DNA of 64,000 nucleotides, taken from Streptomyces sp. NRRL B-24484 (GTDB lineage: Bacteria; Actinomycetota; Actinomycetes; Streptomycetales; Streptomycetaceae). The stretch covers positions 62,001-126,000 of the forward strand of contig NZ_JOAI01000018.1 of the NCBI RefSeq assembly GCF_000717715.1, given 5' to 3'. Positions 35,599 to 43,351 of the stretch are shown one piece after another (the stretch's first letter is position 1; the number at the start of each line of letters is the position of its first letter). A program made the translations under genes and the position numbers. The notes beneath the pieces were generated by a model. It saw nothing but the letters and a program-made list of their open reading frames with translations. It made no database searches and was not told the origin of the DNA.

Positions 35599-36294
35599 TC
35601 AGCCCGTCAGCTCGGGCGGCGGGGTGCGCCTGGCGTCCACCGGGTCGACCCGCTGCAGACTCCCCCACACCACCAGCCGGTACAGCGAGGTGTACACCGG
35701 CGTGCAGGTGGTCAGGGTGAGGTAGCGGCCGGGCCGGGTGTACGGCGAGCGTTCGGGGACGGGGGCGATGACGCCGGTGTCGTCCGGGGAGGTCTCCGGC
35801 AGCACGCCGTCGACCCGGTAGACGTACCAGTGGTCGTCGGTCTCGATCACCACCGGGTCGCCGGGGCCGAGCCGGTCCAGGTCGTGGAAGCGGGCGCCGT
35901 GCCCGTCCCGGTGCGCGGCCAGGGTCACGTTGCCGACCGGGTCCCAGGGCATCGCGGAGCGGTACGGCTCCTCGTAGAGCCCGGCCACCCCGGTGTCCAG
36001 GACGTCGGCGCCGGTGCCGGGCCGGATCAGCACCTCGTTGCCGCGGCCGAGCGCGGGGACGTGCAGGAAGCCCACCGCACCTGCGGCCCGGGCCCGTCCC
36101 CCGGCGGGCGGCGGGGCGTTCCACCCGGCGCGCAGCCGGGCCGCCTGCCGCCCGGCCTGCCGGTCCGCGACCAGGTCGGTCCACCAGACCGAGTACACCG
36201 CGAACAGGGCGATCACCACACCGAGTGTGATCATCAGCTCGCCCGCGGCTCCGGCCGCCGCCCCGATCCGACGGCCGACGGACACAGGACTCAC
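35599..36294 (-). CDS. srtE2: Class E sortase (second of pair)
   Basis: A 231-aa sortase. One N-terminal membrane helix (residues ~18-40) anchors it; the extracellular beta-barrel carries the triad His in LAAHRDGHG, Cys in LTLTTCTPVY and Arg in SLYRLVVWG. Class E sortases of high-GC actinobacteria join LAxTG proteins to peptidoglycan; in S. coelicolor the pair SrtE1/SrtE2 anchors chaplins and is needed for aerial growth. GTG 36294 is the last possible start before the helix. It follows the other sortase gene by 24 bp in one minus-strand run. Which copy is E1 or E2 is assigned by gene order only. Confidence 0.88.
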   Translation of the reverse strand: MSPVSVGRRIGAAAGAAGELMITLGVVIALFAVYSVWWTDLVADRQAGRQAARLRAGWNAPPPAGGRARAAGAVGFLHVPALGRGNEVLIRPGTGADVLDTGVAGLYEEPYRSAMPWDPVGNVTLAAHRDGHGARFHDLDRLGPGDPVVIETDDHWYVYRVDGVLPETSPDDTGVIAPVPERSPYTRPGRYLTLTTCTPVYTSLYRLVVWGSLQRVDPVDARRTPPPELTG

Positions 36295-36318
36295 GGCGGG
36301 ACCTCCCGGGGTGCGGGA

Positions 36319-37359
36319 TCAGCCGGTGAGCGCGGCGGGCTTGCCCTGGCTCCTCGGCCGTTCCTCCAGCATCTTCCCGAACACGATCAGGCGTCCGCGG
36401 GCACTGAACTCGGGTGTACACGTCGTCAGGGTGATGTAACGACCCGGTTGGGTGAACGGCGAGCCCTTGGGAACGGACTGAATGACCGTCACGTTGGTCG
36501 GCGGCGTCTCGGGGATGCCGCCGGCCACCTCGTAGGTGTAGAAGGCGATGGCGGTCTCCACCACGATCTTGTCGCCGGGAGCCAACTGGCCGATCTTGCG
36601 GAAGGGCTGACCGTGCGTCGTGCGGTGCGCGGCGATCGCGAAGTTGCCGGTCCTGTCCGCCGGCATCGCGGTGCCGGTGTAGTGGCCGACCAGGCCCTTG
36701 TCGAGCACCTGCTGCTTCTGGGTGCCCTCGGCGATCGGGTACTTGAGGCCCAGCTTGGGGATGTAGAGCAGCGCGAAGCCCTTGCCGGGCTCGAACTGCC
36801 CGGCAAGGGTCGCCCCCGGCTTGGCGGAACCGGTGGGCTGCGGCGCGCTGTTCCACTGCTGTTCCAGCCGGTCCCCGGCGGCGTTCGCCGAGGCGTCGGC
36901 CTGCACGTTGGTCCACCACAGCTGGTAGGCGACGAAGAGCAGCATCACCAGGCCGAGGGTGATGAAGCCCTCGCCGAGCGCGCGGGCGAGGACGACCCGC
37001 TTCTTCTCCGGGGGCCGCGGCCGGGCGGGGGCCGAGCGGCCCTGGGCCCGGCGGCGGCCGGTGCCGGGGGCGCCCAGCCCGCTCGCGGCGGCGCGGCGGC
37101 GCTCGGCGCGGCCCTCCGGGGCGGCCGTCGGCGCGGGCGCGGCGGGTGCGGCGGCCTCGGGGACGGTCCGCAGCTGCATCGTCCGGTCGTCGAGCTGCCA
37201 GCCGGCCTCCTGCCCGCCCGGCGCCCCGCCCCGGTGGGGCGCGGACGGCTGCGGGGCCGGCTGCTGCGGGGTCGGCTGCTGCGGGGCGGCCTCGTACACG
37301 CCCCAGTCGTCGGCCCCCCGGCCCGGCTGCGTGCCCCCCTCCGGGCGTACGGCGGTCAT
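36319..37359 (-). CDS. srtE1: Class E sortase with long cytoplasmic lead
   Basis: A 346-aa sortase. The first ~130 residues are cytoplasmic and rich in proline, glutamine and arginine, then one membrane helix (~residues 131-150) and the sortase barrel with catalytic residues in IAAHRTTHG, ITLTTCTPEF and RGRLIVFG. It anchors surface proteins to the wall. The unusually long positively charged lead may set its position at hyphal tips or septa (inference). ATG 37359 lies 4 bp after the amidotransferase stop, with its GGAG ribosome site inside that gene, so the two are translationally linked. Confidence 0.9.
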   Translation of the reverse strand: MTAVRPEGGTQPGRGADDWGVYEAAPQQPTPQQPAPQPSAPHRGGAPGGQEAGWQLDDRTMQLRTVPEAAAPAAPAPTAAPEGRAERRRAAASGLGAPGTGRRRAQGRSAPARPRPPEKKRVVLARALGEGFITLGLVMLLFVAYQLWWTNVQADASANAAGDRLEQQWNSAPQPTGSAKPGATLAGQFEPGKGFALLYIPKLGLKYPIAEGTQKQQVLDKGLVGHYTGTAMPADRTGNFAIAAHRTTHGQPFRKIGQLAPGDKIVVETAIAFYTYEVAGGIPETPPTNVTVIQSVPKGSPFTQPGRYITLTTCTPEFSARGRLIVFGKMLEERPRSQGKPAALTG

Positions 37360-37363
37360 CGCG

Positions 37364-38023
37364 TCAGCTCCGGCCGATGACCGGGGCGAGCCCGCGGGAG
37401 CGTCCGACCGCGTCCGCGAATCCGCACTCGGCGAGCCAGTTGGCGAGCATCCGGTGGCCGCCCTCGGTCAGCACCGACTCGGGGTGGAACTGGACGCCCT
37501 CGACCGGCAGCTCGCGGTGGCGCAGGCCCATGATCACGCCGCTCTCCGTCCGCGCCGTCACCACCAGGGCGTCCGGCACGGTGCCGGGCTCGACCGCCAG
37601 CGAGTGGTAGCGGGTGGCGGTCATCGGCGAGGGCAGACCCTCGAAGACGCCGCCGTCCTCGTGCTCCACCAGCGAGGTCTTGCCGTGCAGCAGCTCGGGC
37701 GCGCGGTCCACCACGGCGCCGTAGGCGACGGCGATCGACTGCAGGCCGAGGCAGACCCCGAACACCGGCAGGCCGGTCGCGGCGCAGTGGTGCACCATCT
37801 CGACGCAGACGCCGGCCTCCTCCGGGGTGCCGGGGCCGGGGGAGAGCAGGACCCCGTCGAAGCCCTCGTCCCCGGCGCGGCGCACGGCGTGCTCCACGGT
37901 CACCTCGTCGTTGCGCACCACCTCGCAGGTGGCGCCCAGCTGGTACAGGTACTGGACGAGGTTGAAGACGAAGCTGTCGTAGTTGTCGACCACGAGGATC
38001 CGGGGCGAGCCTGCGGAGCTCAT
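37364..38023 (-). CDS. pabA: Anthranilate/aminodeoxychorismate synthase glutamine amidotransferase
   Basis: A 219-aa class I glutamine amidotransferase that frees ammonia from glutamine for a chorismate-using partner (PabB for folate or TrpE for tryptophan). The start is ILVVDNYDSFVFNLVQYL, a TrpG/PabA hallmark. The catalytic Cys is in PVFGVCLGLQSI, and His and Glu are in VEGVQFHPESV. Without the partner nearby, PabA or TrpG cannot be decided; in Streptomyces this locus is usually annotated as pabA/trpG-like. ATG 38023 follows AGGAG. It sits in a run with sortases and membrane proteins, an odd functional mix. Confidence 0.88.
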   Translation of the reverse strand: MSSAGSPRILVVDNYDSFVFNLVQYLYQLGATCEVVRNDEVTVEHAVRRAGDEGFDGVLLSPGPGTPEEAGVCVEMVHHCAATGLPVFGVCLGLQSIAVAYGAVVDRAPELLHGKTSLVEHEDGGVFEGLPSPMTATRYHSLAVEPGTVPDALVVTARTESGVIMGLRHRELPVEGVQFHPESVLTEGGHRMLANWLAECGFADAVGRSRGLAPVIGRS

Positions 38024-38086
38024 GCGTGCTTCTCCTGGGGTGGGTCCGGGGTGCGGATCGGGCAAGGACGGGGGAGCGGCGGCCGG

Positions 38087-38254
38087 TCAGCCGGTGCCGT
38101 TCTCCACCGTGACGTCGCCGAAGGGCAGCAGCGGTTCGGCCCACGGGAAGACGTACTGGAACAGGACGTAGACCGCCCCGAGGACGAGCAGCAGCGAGAT
38201 GATCGCGCGGACCGGGGTGTTCCCCGGCAGGTGGCGCCAGAGCCAGCCGTACAT
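38087..38254 (-). CDS. Small single-helix membrane protein
   Basis: A 55-aa peptide. Residues ~18-38 (AIISLLLVLGAVYVLFQYVFP) form a membrane helix, with a short cytoplasmic lead MYGWLWRHLPGNTP and a ~15-residue outer tail. Its ATG follows GAGGAG with good spacing, which supports a real gene. Function unknown. It lies between DUF881 and pabA, so it probably belongs to the sortase transcription unit. Confidence 0.75.
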   Translation of the reverse strand: MYGWLWRHLPGNTPVRAIISLLLVLGAVYVLFQYVFPWAEPLLPFGDVTVENGTG

Positions 38255-38333
38255 CGAGCTCCTCGGGTCGGGTCCGGAGACCAGATTAGACGCCGTACCG
38301 CCGGGGCACGCCGTCCGTCGGTCTTCCACACCC

Positions 38334-39104
38334 CTAACGAGCGTCCTGGGCGGAGAGATCCACCGAGCCCTGGTAGCCGGGGACGGTGAGGTCGCCGCCC
38401 TCCTGGACCTTCCAGCCGAGCCCGTACGCGGCGACGTACTGCAGGTAGTTCCGGATCGTCGGGTCGGCGTCCACCGCGGAGCGCAGCGTGTCCGTCCGGC
38501 CGACCGCCTTGATCACGTACGGCGGGGAGTAGACCCGGCCCTGCAGCAGCAGGGTGTTGCCGACGCAGCGCACCGCGCTGGTGGCGATCAGCCGCTGGTC
38601 CATGACCTGGATGCCCTCGGCACCGCCCCGCCAGAGGGCGTTCACCACGGCCTGGATGTCCTGCTGGTGGATGACCAGGTCGTTGACGCCGGGCTCGGGC
38701 ACGCCGGGGATCCGGGCGGTGGCGTTGGGCGGCGCGTCGTTGAGGGTGACGGTGAGGCCGGGGCCGCGCAGCGCCTCCAGGCCGGCCGTCCGCTCCAGCG
38801 CGTCCAGGTGCGCGGTGTCGGCCGGGTCCTGGCCCTGCTCGCCGGCGAGCCGGTCGACCTGGTCGTGCAGGCCGCCGATCTGCGCCTGGATCTGCTGGTT
38901 CTGGGTGCTGCGCTGCTGTATGACGTCGCTGAGCCGCAGCAGGGAGTCGTCGGTCCGCAGGTCGGTGCCCTGGGCGGTCCGGGCGCTGATGTAGAAGAGC
39001 AGACCGGCCAGCGCGAAAACGGCGCAGGTCAGGGCACGGCCGACAATTCGGATGCGCGAGGGGCGGCGAACTGCCGGAGAAGGGGGAATCATGGAATTAG
39101 GCAC
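38334..39104 (-). CDS. DUF881 family membrane protein
   Basis: A 256-aa protein with one N-terminal membrane helix (residues ~24-43), a coiled-coil-like stretch with [18 protein letters not shown] and a C-terminal DUF881 domain outside the cell ([12 protein letters not shown], then [19 protein letters not shown]). DUF881 proteins sit near division and wall genes in actinobacteria and firmicutes; their molecular role is unknown. GTG 39104 was chosen over ATG 39092 because AGGAG lies 10-11 bases upstream. It is divergent from crgA, with ~150 bp between for promoters. Confidence 0.85.
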   Translation of the reverse strand: MPNSMIPPSPAVRRPSRIRIVGRALTCAVFALAGLLFYISARTAQGTDLRTDDSLLRLSDVIQQRSTQNQQIQAQIGGLHDQVDRLAGEQGQDPADTAHLDALERTAGLEALRGPGLTVTLNDAPPNATARIPGVPEPGVNDLVIHQQDIQAVVNALWRGGAEGIQVMDQRLIATSAVRCVGNTLLLQGRVYSPPYVIKAVGRTDTLRSAVDADPTIRNYLQYVAAYGLGWKVQEGGDLTVPGYQGSVDLSAQDAR

Positions 39105-39256
39105 CGTACCCTTATCTCCTTCAGACCCGGCGAACCACTACGCTAACGGACGCCGGTGGCATGTGCGGAGCACGTCTCCCGTACGGACCGGCTCCCACAG
39201 CCGCCCCGCTCCGCTGCACACCGCGCGGTCACAGCGCATCGACAGGAGAGATCCTC

Positions 39257-39505
39257 GTGCCGAAGTCCCGAGTCCGGAAGAAGGCCGACTACACGCCGCC
39301 GGCCACCACCGCCGTGAAGATCAGCTCCGGCCGCGGCTGGGTCGCCCCGCTGATGCTGGCGTTCTTCCTCATCGGCCTGGTCTGGATCGTCACCTACTAC
39401 GTGACGAGCGGCGACTGGCCGGTCGGCGGCTGGGGCAACTGGAACATCCTGGTCGGCTTCGGCTTCATCGCGGCGGGATTCGGCGTCTCCACGCAGTGGA
39501 AGTAG
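39257..39505 (+). CDS. crgA: CrgA: cell-division regulator
   Basis: An 82-aa protein starting [15 protein letters not shown], with two membrane helices (residues ~30-47 and ~62-78) and short ends, the exact layout of CrgA. In Streptomyces CrgA limits FtsZ ring formation and coordinates sporulation septation; in mycobacteria it recruits septal wall synthesis proteins. GTG 39257 follows AGGAG. It is a single-gene unit between a divergent DUF881 gene and a terminator. Confidence 0.95.
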   Translation: MPKSRVRKKADYTPPATTAVKISSGRGWVAPLMLAFFLIGLVWIVTYYVTSGDWPVGGWGNWNILVGFGFIAAGFGVSTQWK

Positions 39506-39531
39506 CGGCGCGGCCGGTCCGTCCCGCCTTC

Positions 39532-39558
39532 CGCCGCCCCGGCTCGCCCGGGGCGGCG
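39532..39558 (+). terminator. crgA terminator
   Basis: An 11-bp perfect stem (39532-39542 with 39548-39558) and 5-base loop, followed by TT and TTCG-like sequence, 26 bases past the crgA stop. Confidence 0.7.
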
Positions 39559-39590
39559 TTTCGCTGCCCGCCGTCCGGGCGATCGTACGT

Positions 39591-39780
39591 TTATCCACAC
39601 GGTTATCCACACTGGGGAAAACTCGCCCCGACCTGTGGATAACCCGCTCGTGTTTCACCGTCCGCCCGCTGCGGGCATTCCGCGGAACGGTGAATTCGCC
39701 GAGGGGGACGCGCGTAGACACGGCGTGTGCACAGCGGTGGTGGAACGAGCTGTGCACAACCCGCCGCGCGCTGTGGACAA
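39591..39780. promoter_or_regulatory. Cluster of DnaA boxes outside oriC
   Basis: Perfect boxes: TTATCCACA at 39591-39599 and 39603-39611, its complement TGTGGATAA at 39634-39642, and TGTGGACAA at 39772-39780. A weaker TGTGCACAA is at 39751-39759. They fill the ~300-bp gap between crgA and the rhomboid protease gene, ~16 kb from oriC. They may titrate DnaA or let DnaA control flanking genes; DnaA-box clusters that restrain replication have been described in Streptomyces. Confidence 0.65.
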
Positions 39781-39801
39781 CGACCCGCGGAGCGGCCGTC
39801 C

Positions 39802-40692
39802 TCAGGCCCCCAGCCGGGCCGATTCCACCACGACCATCAGGACCACCGCGGCCAGCACACCGGCCACGGTCAGGCCCTGGACGAGGTTCCGGCGGGCCCG
39901 CGGCGCGTACATCAGCCCCGCGCCGGTGACCGCGCCGGCGATCAGCCCGCCGATGTGCGCCCGCCAGTCGATCGCCGACACCGAGAAGGTGATCACCAGG
40001 TTGAACACCAGCAGGGCGATCACCGGCGCGAGCGGCGTCCGGGTCACCCGGAACAGCACCGCGGTGGCGCCCAGCAGTCCGAAGATCGCCCCGGACGCGC
40101 CCACCGAGAAGACGTTGCCCCCGGTCACCACGTACGCGAAGGCGTTCCCCGCCAGGCCGGAGAGCAGGTACAGCGCCAGGTAGCGCGCCCGCCCCAGCAC
40201 CCGCTCCAACTGCGGCCCGAGCACCCAGAGCGAGACCATGTTCATCAGGATGTGGAACGGCCCCGAGTGCACGAAGACCGCGGTGGCCAGCCGGTACCAC
40301 TCCGAGGGGCCCTCAGCGACGCCGAAGCGCACCGGGAAGGCCCCGGCGTGCGTCCCGCTGAGCATCGCCAGCCGGACGCCCCACTCCGGGCTCAGGTACT
40401 CCGTCAGCAGGAAGACCAGCACGTTGACCGCGATCAGCAGCTTGGTGACCAGCGCGCCGTCGGCCGTCGGGAGCCCGCCGAACAGCGTCCTGGCCGGCCG
40501 CTGCCGTGCCGCCTCGCCGCGTACGCAGTCGGGGCAGTGGAACCCCACCGAGGCGCTCACCATGCACTCCGGGCAGATCGGCCGGCCGCAGCGCGAGCAG
40601 CCCACCCCGGTCTCCCGATCGGGGTGCCGGTAGCAGCCCGGCAGCGGCGCCGGGCCCTCCGGCTGCGGACGTACGGGCTCGTCCGGGAGCAT
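39802..40692 (-). CDS. Rhomboid intramembrane serine protease with zinc-ribbon lead
   Basis: A 296-aa protease. Residues ~19-56 form a zinc-ribbon-like fold with four cysteine/histidine pairs (CYRHPDRETGVGCSRCG, CPECM, CPDC). The remaining ~220 residues form six or seven membrane helices with the catalytic dyad: Ser in VGASGAIFG and His in RAHIGGLIAG. Rhomboids cut membrane-spanning substrates within the bilayer; the substrate is unknown. The start at 40692 precedes the zinc lead directly. The DnaA-box cluster lies just past its stop. Confidence 0.92.
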   Translation of the reverse strand: MLPDEPVRPQPEGPAPLPGCYRHPDRETGVGCSRCGRPICPECMVSASVGFHCPDCVRGEAARQRPARTLFGGLPTADGALVTKLLIAVNVLVFLLTEYLSPEWGVRLAMLSGTHAGAFPVRFGVAEGPSEWYRLATAVFVHSGPFHILMNMVSLWVLGPQLERVLGRARYLALYLLSGLAGNAFAYVVTGGNVFSVGASGAIFGLLGATAVLFRVTRTPLAPVIALLVFNLVITFSVSAIDWRAHIGGLIAGAVTGAGLMYAPRARRNLVQGLTVAGVLAAVVLMVVVESARLGA

Positions 40693-40773
40693 CCGGGGTT
40701 CCCTCCTCGTGGGTGGTCCCGGCGGCCGCCCTCCGCGGGCACCACCGGGACCGTCCAGGCTACTGCCGGCGGC

Positions 40774-41298
40774 TCAGCGCCGGGTGATCTCCACCGACTC
40801 GATCACCACGGGCTGCAGCGGACGGTCGTCGCCGTCCGTCGCCACCGCGGCGATCCGCTTCACGACCTCCCGGGCGGCCGGGTCGGTCACCTCGCCGAAG
40901 ATCGTGTGCTTGCGGGTCAGCCGGGTGGCCGGCGCGACCGTGATGAAGAACTGCGAGCCGTTGGTGCCCGGCCCGGCGTTGGCCATCGCCAGCAGGAACG
41001 GCTTGGTGAAGGCGAGCTCCGGGTGGAACTCGTCGGCGAACGCGTAGCCGGGGCCGCCGGTGCCGTCGCCCAGCGGGTCGCCGCCCTGGATCATGAAGCC
41101 GTCGATCACCCGGTGGAAGGCGGTGCCGTCGTAGAGCGGCTTCGCCTCCTTCTCCCCGGTGGCCGGGTCCGCCCACTCCCGGGTGCCCTCGGCCAGCTCG
41201 ACGAAGTTCGCCACCGTCCTCGGGGCGTGGAAGGGGAAGAGGTCGACCACGATGTCGCCCCGGTTCGTCCTCAGGGTCGCCGTGCGCACGTGGGCCAC
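40774..41298 (-). CDS. Cyclophilin-type peptidyl-prolyl isomerase
   Basis: A 174-aa cytosolic cyclophilin that speeds cis-trans change at proline bonds. Core residues are present: FHRVIDGFMIQGGDP (catalytic Arg and Phe), ANAGPGTNGSQFFIT and HTIFGEVTD. No signal peptide. The conserved tryptophan that binds cyclosporin A in human CypA is replaced in RKHTIFG by a histidine context, as usual in bacteria. GTG 41298 follows GAAGGAG. It is divergent from the DUF5324 gene. Confidence 0.93.
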   Translation of the reverse strand: MAHVRTATLRTNRGDIVVDLFPFHAPRTVANFVELAEGTREWADPATGEKEAKPLYDGTAFHRVIDGFMIQGGDPLGDGTGGPGYAFADEFHPELAFTKPFLLAMANAGPGTNGSQFFITVAPATRLTRKHTIFGEVTDPAAREVVKRIAAVATDGDDRPLQPVVIESVEITRR

Positions 41299-41469
41299 GA
41301 CCGCTCCTTCGCTCCGCGTCGCTCCGGCTCGCTCCGGTCCGTCGACCCCGGAATCATCCCACGGGCCCCGCGGACGGCCCAGCCCGGCGTGCCCCTCTCC
41401 AGAACGGGATGCATGATCTCGAAAGAGGTGGAAATGTGCATACCGGACGCCACCGAGGAGGAGAAGCCC

Positions 41470-42342
41470 GTGACCCGCATGGATTCAGCGCGCGAGAACG
41501 CCGGCTGGAGCAAGGAGGCCGCCGCTGCCTATGCCGCCACCGCCAAGGACGCCGCACTCCACTACGCGGACGAGGCCAAGCAGCGGTTCGGCCCGGCCGT
41601 GGAGGCGTTCGGGCCCAAGGCCGCGGCAGCCGGTGCACAGGCCCGCAGCAGTGCCACCCAGGCCGCCCAGGCGGCCCGCGTCCAGTACGCCAAGCACGTC
41701 GCTCCGCAACTGGAGCACGCCTTCCTCTCGCTGCCCCCGGGCGCGCAGCAGAACACCCTGAAGGCCGTCCACCGCGCCCAGGAGGCGGCACTGGCCGCCA
41801 AGATCAACGCGGGCAGGGCGGCGGAGCAGGCGCGGACGACGCTCGGCCCCAAGGTCACCGACGCGTACACCGGCGCCAGGGCCACCGTCGTCCCGGTCGC
41901 CCAGGAGGCCCAGGTCCGCGGCGCCGCGGCGCTCACCGCGCTGCAGGGCCACGTGACCGCCGCCGAGATCAGCGAGCTGGCCGCCAAGAACCTCAAGAAG
42001 GAGAACCGCAACGGCTGGGCGACCGGCCTCGCGGTGGGCGGCGTCGTCGCCATCGGTGCCGGCGTCTGCGCCTGGCAGTGGTGGCGCAAGCAGAACAACC
42101 CGGAGTGGCTGGTCGAGCCGCCGGCGGGCGCGCACAACGGCACCGGCTCGCACGCCTCCGACCGGCCGGCGACCGGCGCGGGCACCGCTGCGGCACCGGC
42201 CCCGGCGGACGCCCCGGTCAACGGCTCCGTCCCGCACGACGAGCAGCAGGGCGGGGACGCCGCCCCCGAGCCCACCCCGCCGGCGAACGGCAAGCCGGAC
42301 GCCGAGCGGCCCAAGCCGCACGACCCGCGCAAGCCGCACTGA
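41470..42342 (+). CDS. DUF5324 family protein
   Basis: A 290-aa protein. Residues 1-170 are alanine-rich helices with a heptad-like pattern (AAYAATAKDAALHYADEAKQ), like LEA/apolipoprotein-type amphipathic helices. One membrane helix (~residues 182-198, GVVAIGAGVCAWQWW) is followed by a ~85-residue proline/alanine tail. Function unknown; such proteins are confined to Streptomycetaceae and relatives. GTG 41470 follows GAGGAGGAG. An in-frame ATG at 41413 is possible, but its lead adds a cysteine-containing stretch that I judge unlikely. Confidence 0.82.
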   Translation: MTRMDSARENAGWSKEAAAAYAATAKDAALHYADEAKQRFGPAVEAFGPKAAAAGAQARSSATQAAQAARVQYAKHVAPQLEHAFLSLPPGAQQNTLKAVHRAQEAALAAKINAGRAAEQARTTLGPKVTDAYTGARATVVPVAQEAQVRGAAALTALQGHVTAAEISELAAKNLKKENRNGWATGLAVGGVVAIGAGVCAWQWWRKQNNPEWLVEPPAGAHNGTGSHASDRPATGAGTAAAPAPADAPVNGSVPHDEQQGGDAAPEPTPPANGKPDAERPKPHDPRKPH

Positions 42343-42401
42343 CCCCGCGGGCGCTCCGGGCGGATCCCCGGGGACACGGCCCGCCGGCTCCGGAAACGAC
42401 G

Positions 42402-42437
42402 ATCGGCCGCCGACCTGATTCCAGGTCAGCGGCCGAT
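42402..42437 (-). terminator. Terminator of tRNA-Ala
   Basis: A 16-bp stem with one mismatch (42402-42417 with 42422-42437) and a 4-base loop, 7 bases after the tRNA 3' end on the minus strand. Confidence 0.75.
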
Positions 42438-42444
42438 CCGTGTG

Positions 42445-42517
42445 TGGAGCTTAGGAGATTCGAACTCCTGACATCTGCCATGCAAAGACAGCGCTCTACC
42501 AACTGAGCTAAAGCCCC
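42445..42517 (-). tRNA. tRNA-Ala (anticodon TGC)
   Basis: The minus strand folds into a 73-nt tRNA: acceptor GGGGCTT with AAGCTCC, D-arm with AGCTCAGTTGGTAGAGC, anticodon stem CTGTC/GGCAG (one G-U) with loop TTTGCAT giving TGC, and T-loop GTTCGAATC. The discriminator is A and CCA is not encoded. Anticodon TGC reads GCA and, by wobble, other alanine codons. Confidence 0.96.
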
Positions 42518-42645
42518 AGCAGCAGCGCACGAGGACGTGCACTGCGCACTAGCGTACCCGCTCCCGACGGAAATCTTGAGCGAGCCGCCGACAGCGGCCC
42601 CGGCCGGACGGGCCGGACCGGGACCGACGAAGATCGTCCAGCGCC

Positions 42646-42774
42646 TCAGCGACCGGCCGGGACCGGGTCGGTGGCCTCGGTCCACAGGTCCTGCTCGGCG
42701 CGGTCCGCCTGGACCTGACGGTAGACAAAGAAGCCGCCGAGGGCGACCAGGGCGACCAGGAGAAGCTTCTTCAC
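42646..42774 (-). CDS. DLW-39 family small protein
   Basis: A 42-aa peptide starting VKKLLLVALVALGGFFVYRQ, a membrane-inserting helix, with an acidic tail AEQDLWTEATDPVPAGR that carries the D-L-W triplet of the family name. It matches the DLW-39 family known next to gyrA in Streptomyces. Function unknown. GTG 42774 has a weak GAGG site. Confidence 0.8.
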   Translation of the reverse strand: MKKLLLVALVALGGFFVYRQVQADRAEQDLWTEATDPVPAGR

Positions 42775-42934
42775 CGCGGGACCTCGTCCTTCTTGCAGAT
42801 CGGATGTACGAGCATCAACGGGCGGTCGGGCCGACAGACCGCCCTGCGGCCGATGATACACACCGGTAACCCGCTTCCGAGCGGGCCGCCACCGCGTCCA
42901 ACCCGGCGCTCCCCGTGCCCGATTGACGCGGCGG

Positions 42935-43264
42935 TTACCGACGGGTGCCGGCAGGACCGTGGCCGGCGGACAGCACCGCGGTGCCGCGCTGCAGGTCGAC
43001 GCCGCCGCGCGGCGGGGCGCCGTCGCCCTCCTCGTCGCGCAGCATCAGCGTGGTGGCGCACTGCTTCAGCTCGTGCTGCCTGCCGGCGGCGAACTGGGCG
43101 TGCAGCTGCTCGAAGCCGGTGGCCGAGACCTGTCCCTCACGGCCCGCTCCCCGCCACGGGAGCCGGGCGGCCCGGCGGGCGCGCAGGGCCAGCTGGTCCA
43201 CCGCGGCCAGGGCCACCAGGGCGCACACCGGCCCGGGCAGGCTCATCGCCCAGAAGATCGCCAC
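42935..43264 (-). CDS. DUF6191-like small protein
   Basis: A 109-aa protein. A hydrophobic N-terminal helix (AIFWAMSLPGPVCALVALAA) is followed by a basic stretch and a C-terminal block FEQLHAQFAAGRQHEL then RDEEGDGAPPRGGVDLQ, as in DUF6191. Function unknown. GTG 43264 was picked because GGGAGGCGG lies 5 bases upstream and it completes the membrane helix; the ATG at 43246 would cut it. Confidence 0.65.
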   Translation of the reverse strand: MAIFWAMSLPGPVCALVALAAVDQLALRARRAARLPWRGAGREGQVSATGFEQLHAQFAAGRQHELKQCATTLMLRDEEGDGAPPRGGVDLQRGTAVLSAGHGPAGTRR

Positions 43265-43351
43265 ACCGACCGCCTCCCGTCCCGCACCCGCGCTCCTCGG
43301 CACCGGCCTGCCGGGCGCGGGACGAAAGGTCCAGGGACGTGAATCACCCGG

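Noticed and set aside
42360..42440. Palindrome near tRNA-Ala as a phage attachment site
   Set aside because: It fits a tRNA terminator stem-loop; no duplicated tRNA 3' end or integrase is present.
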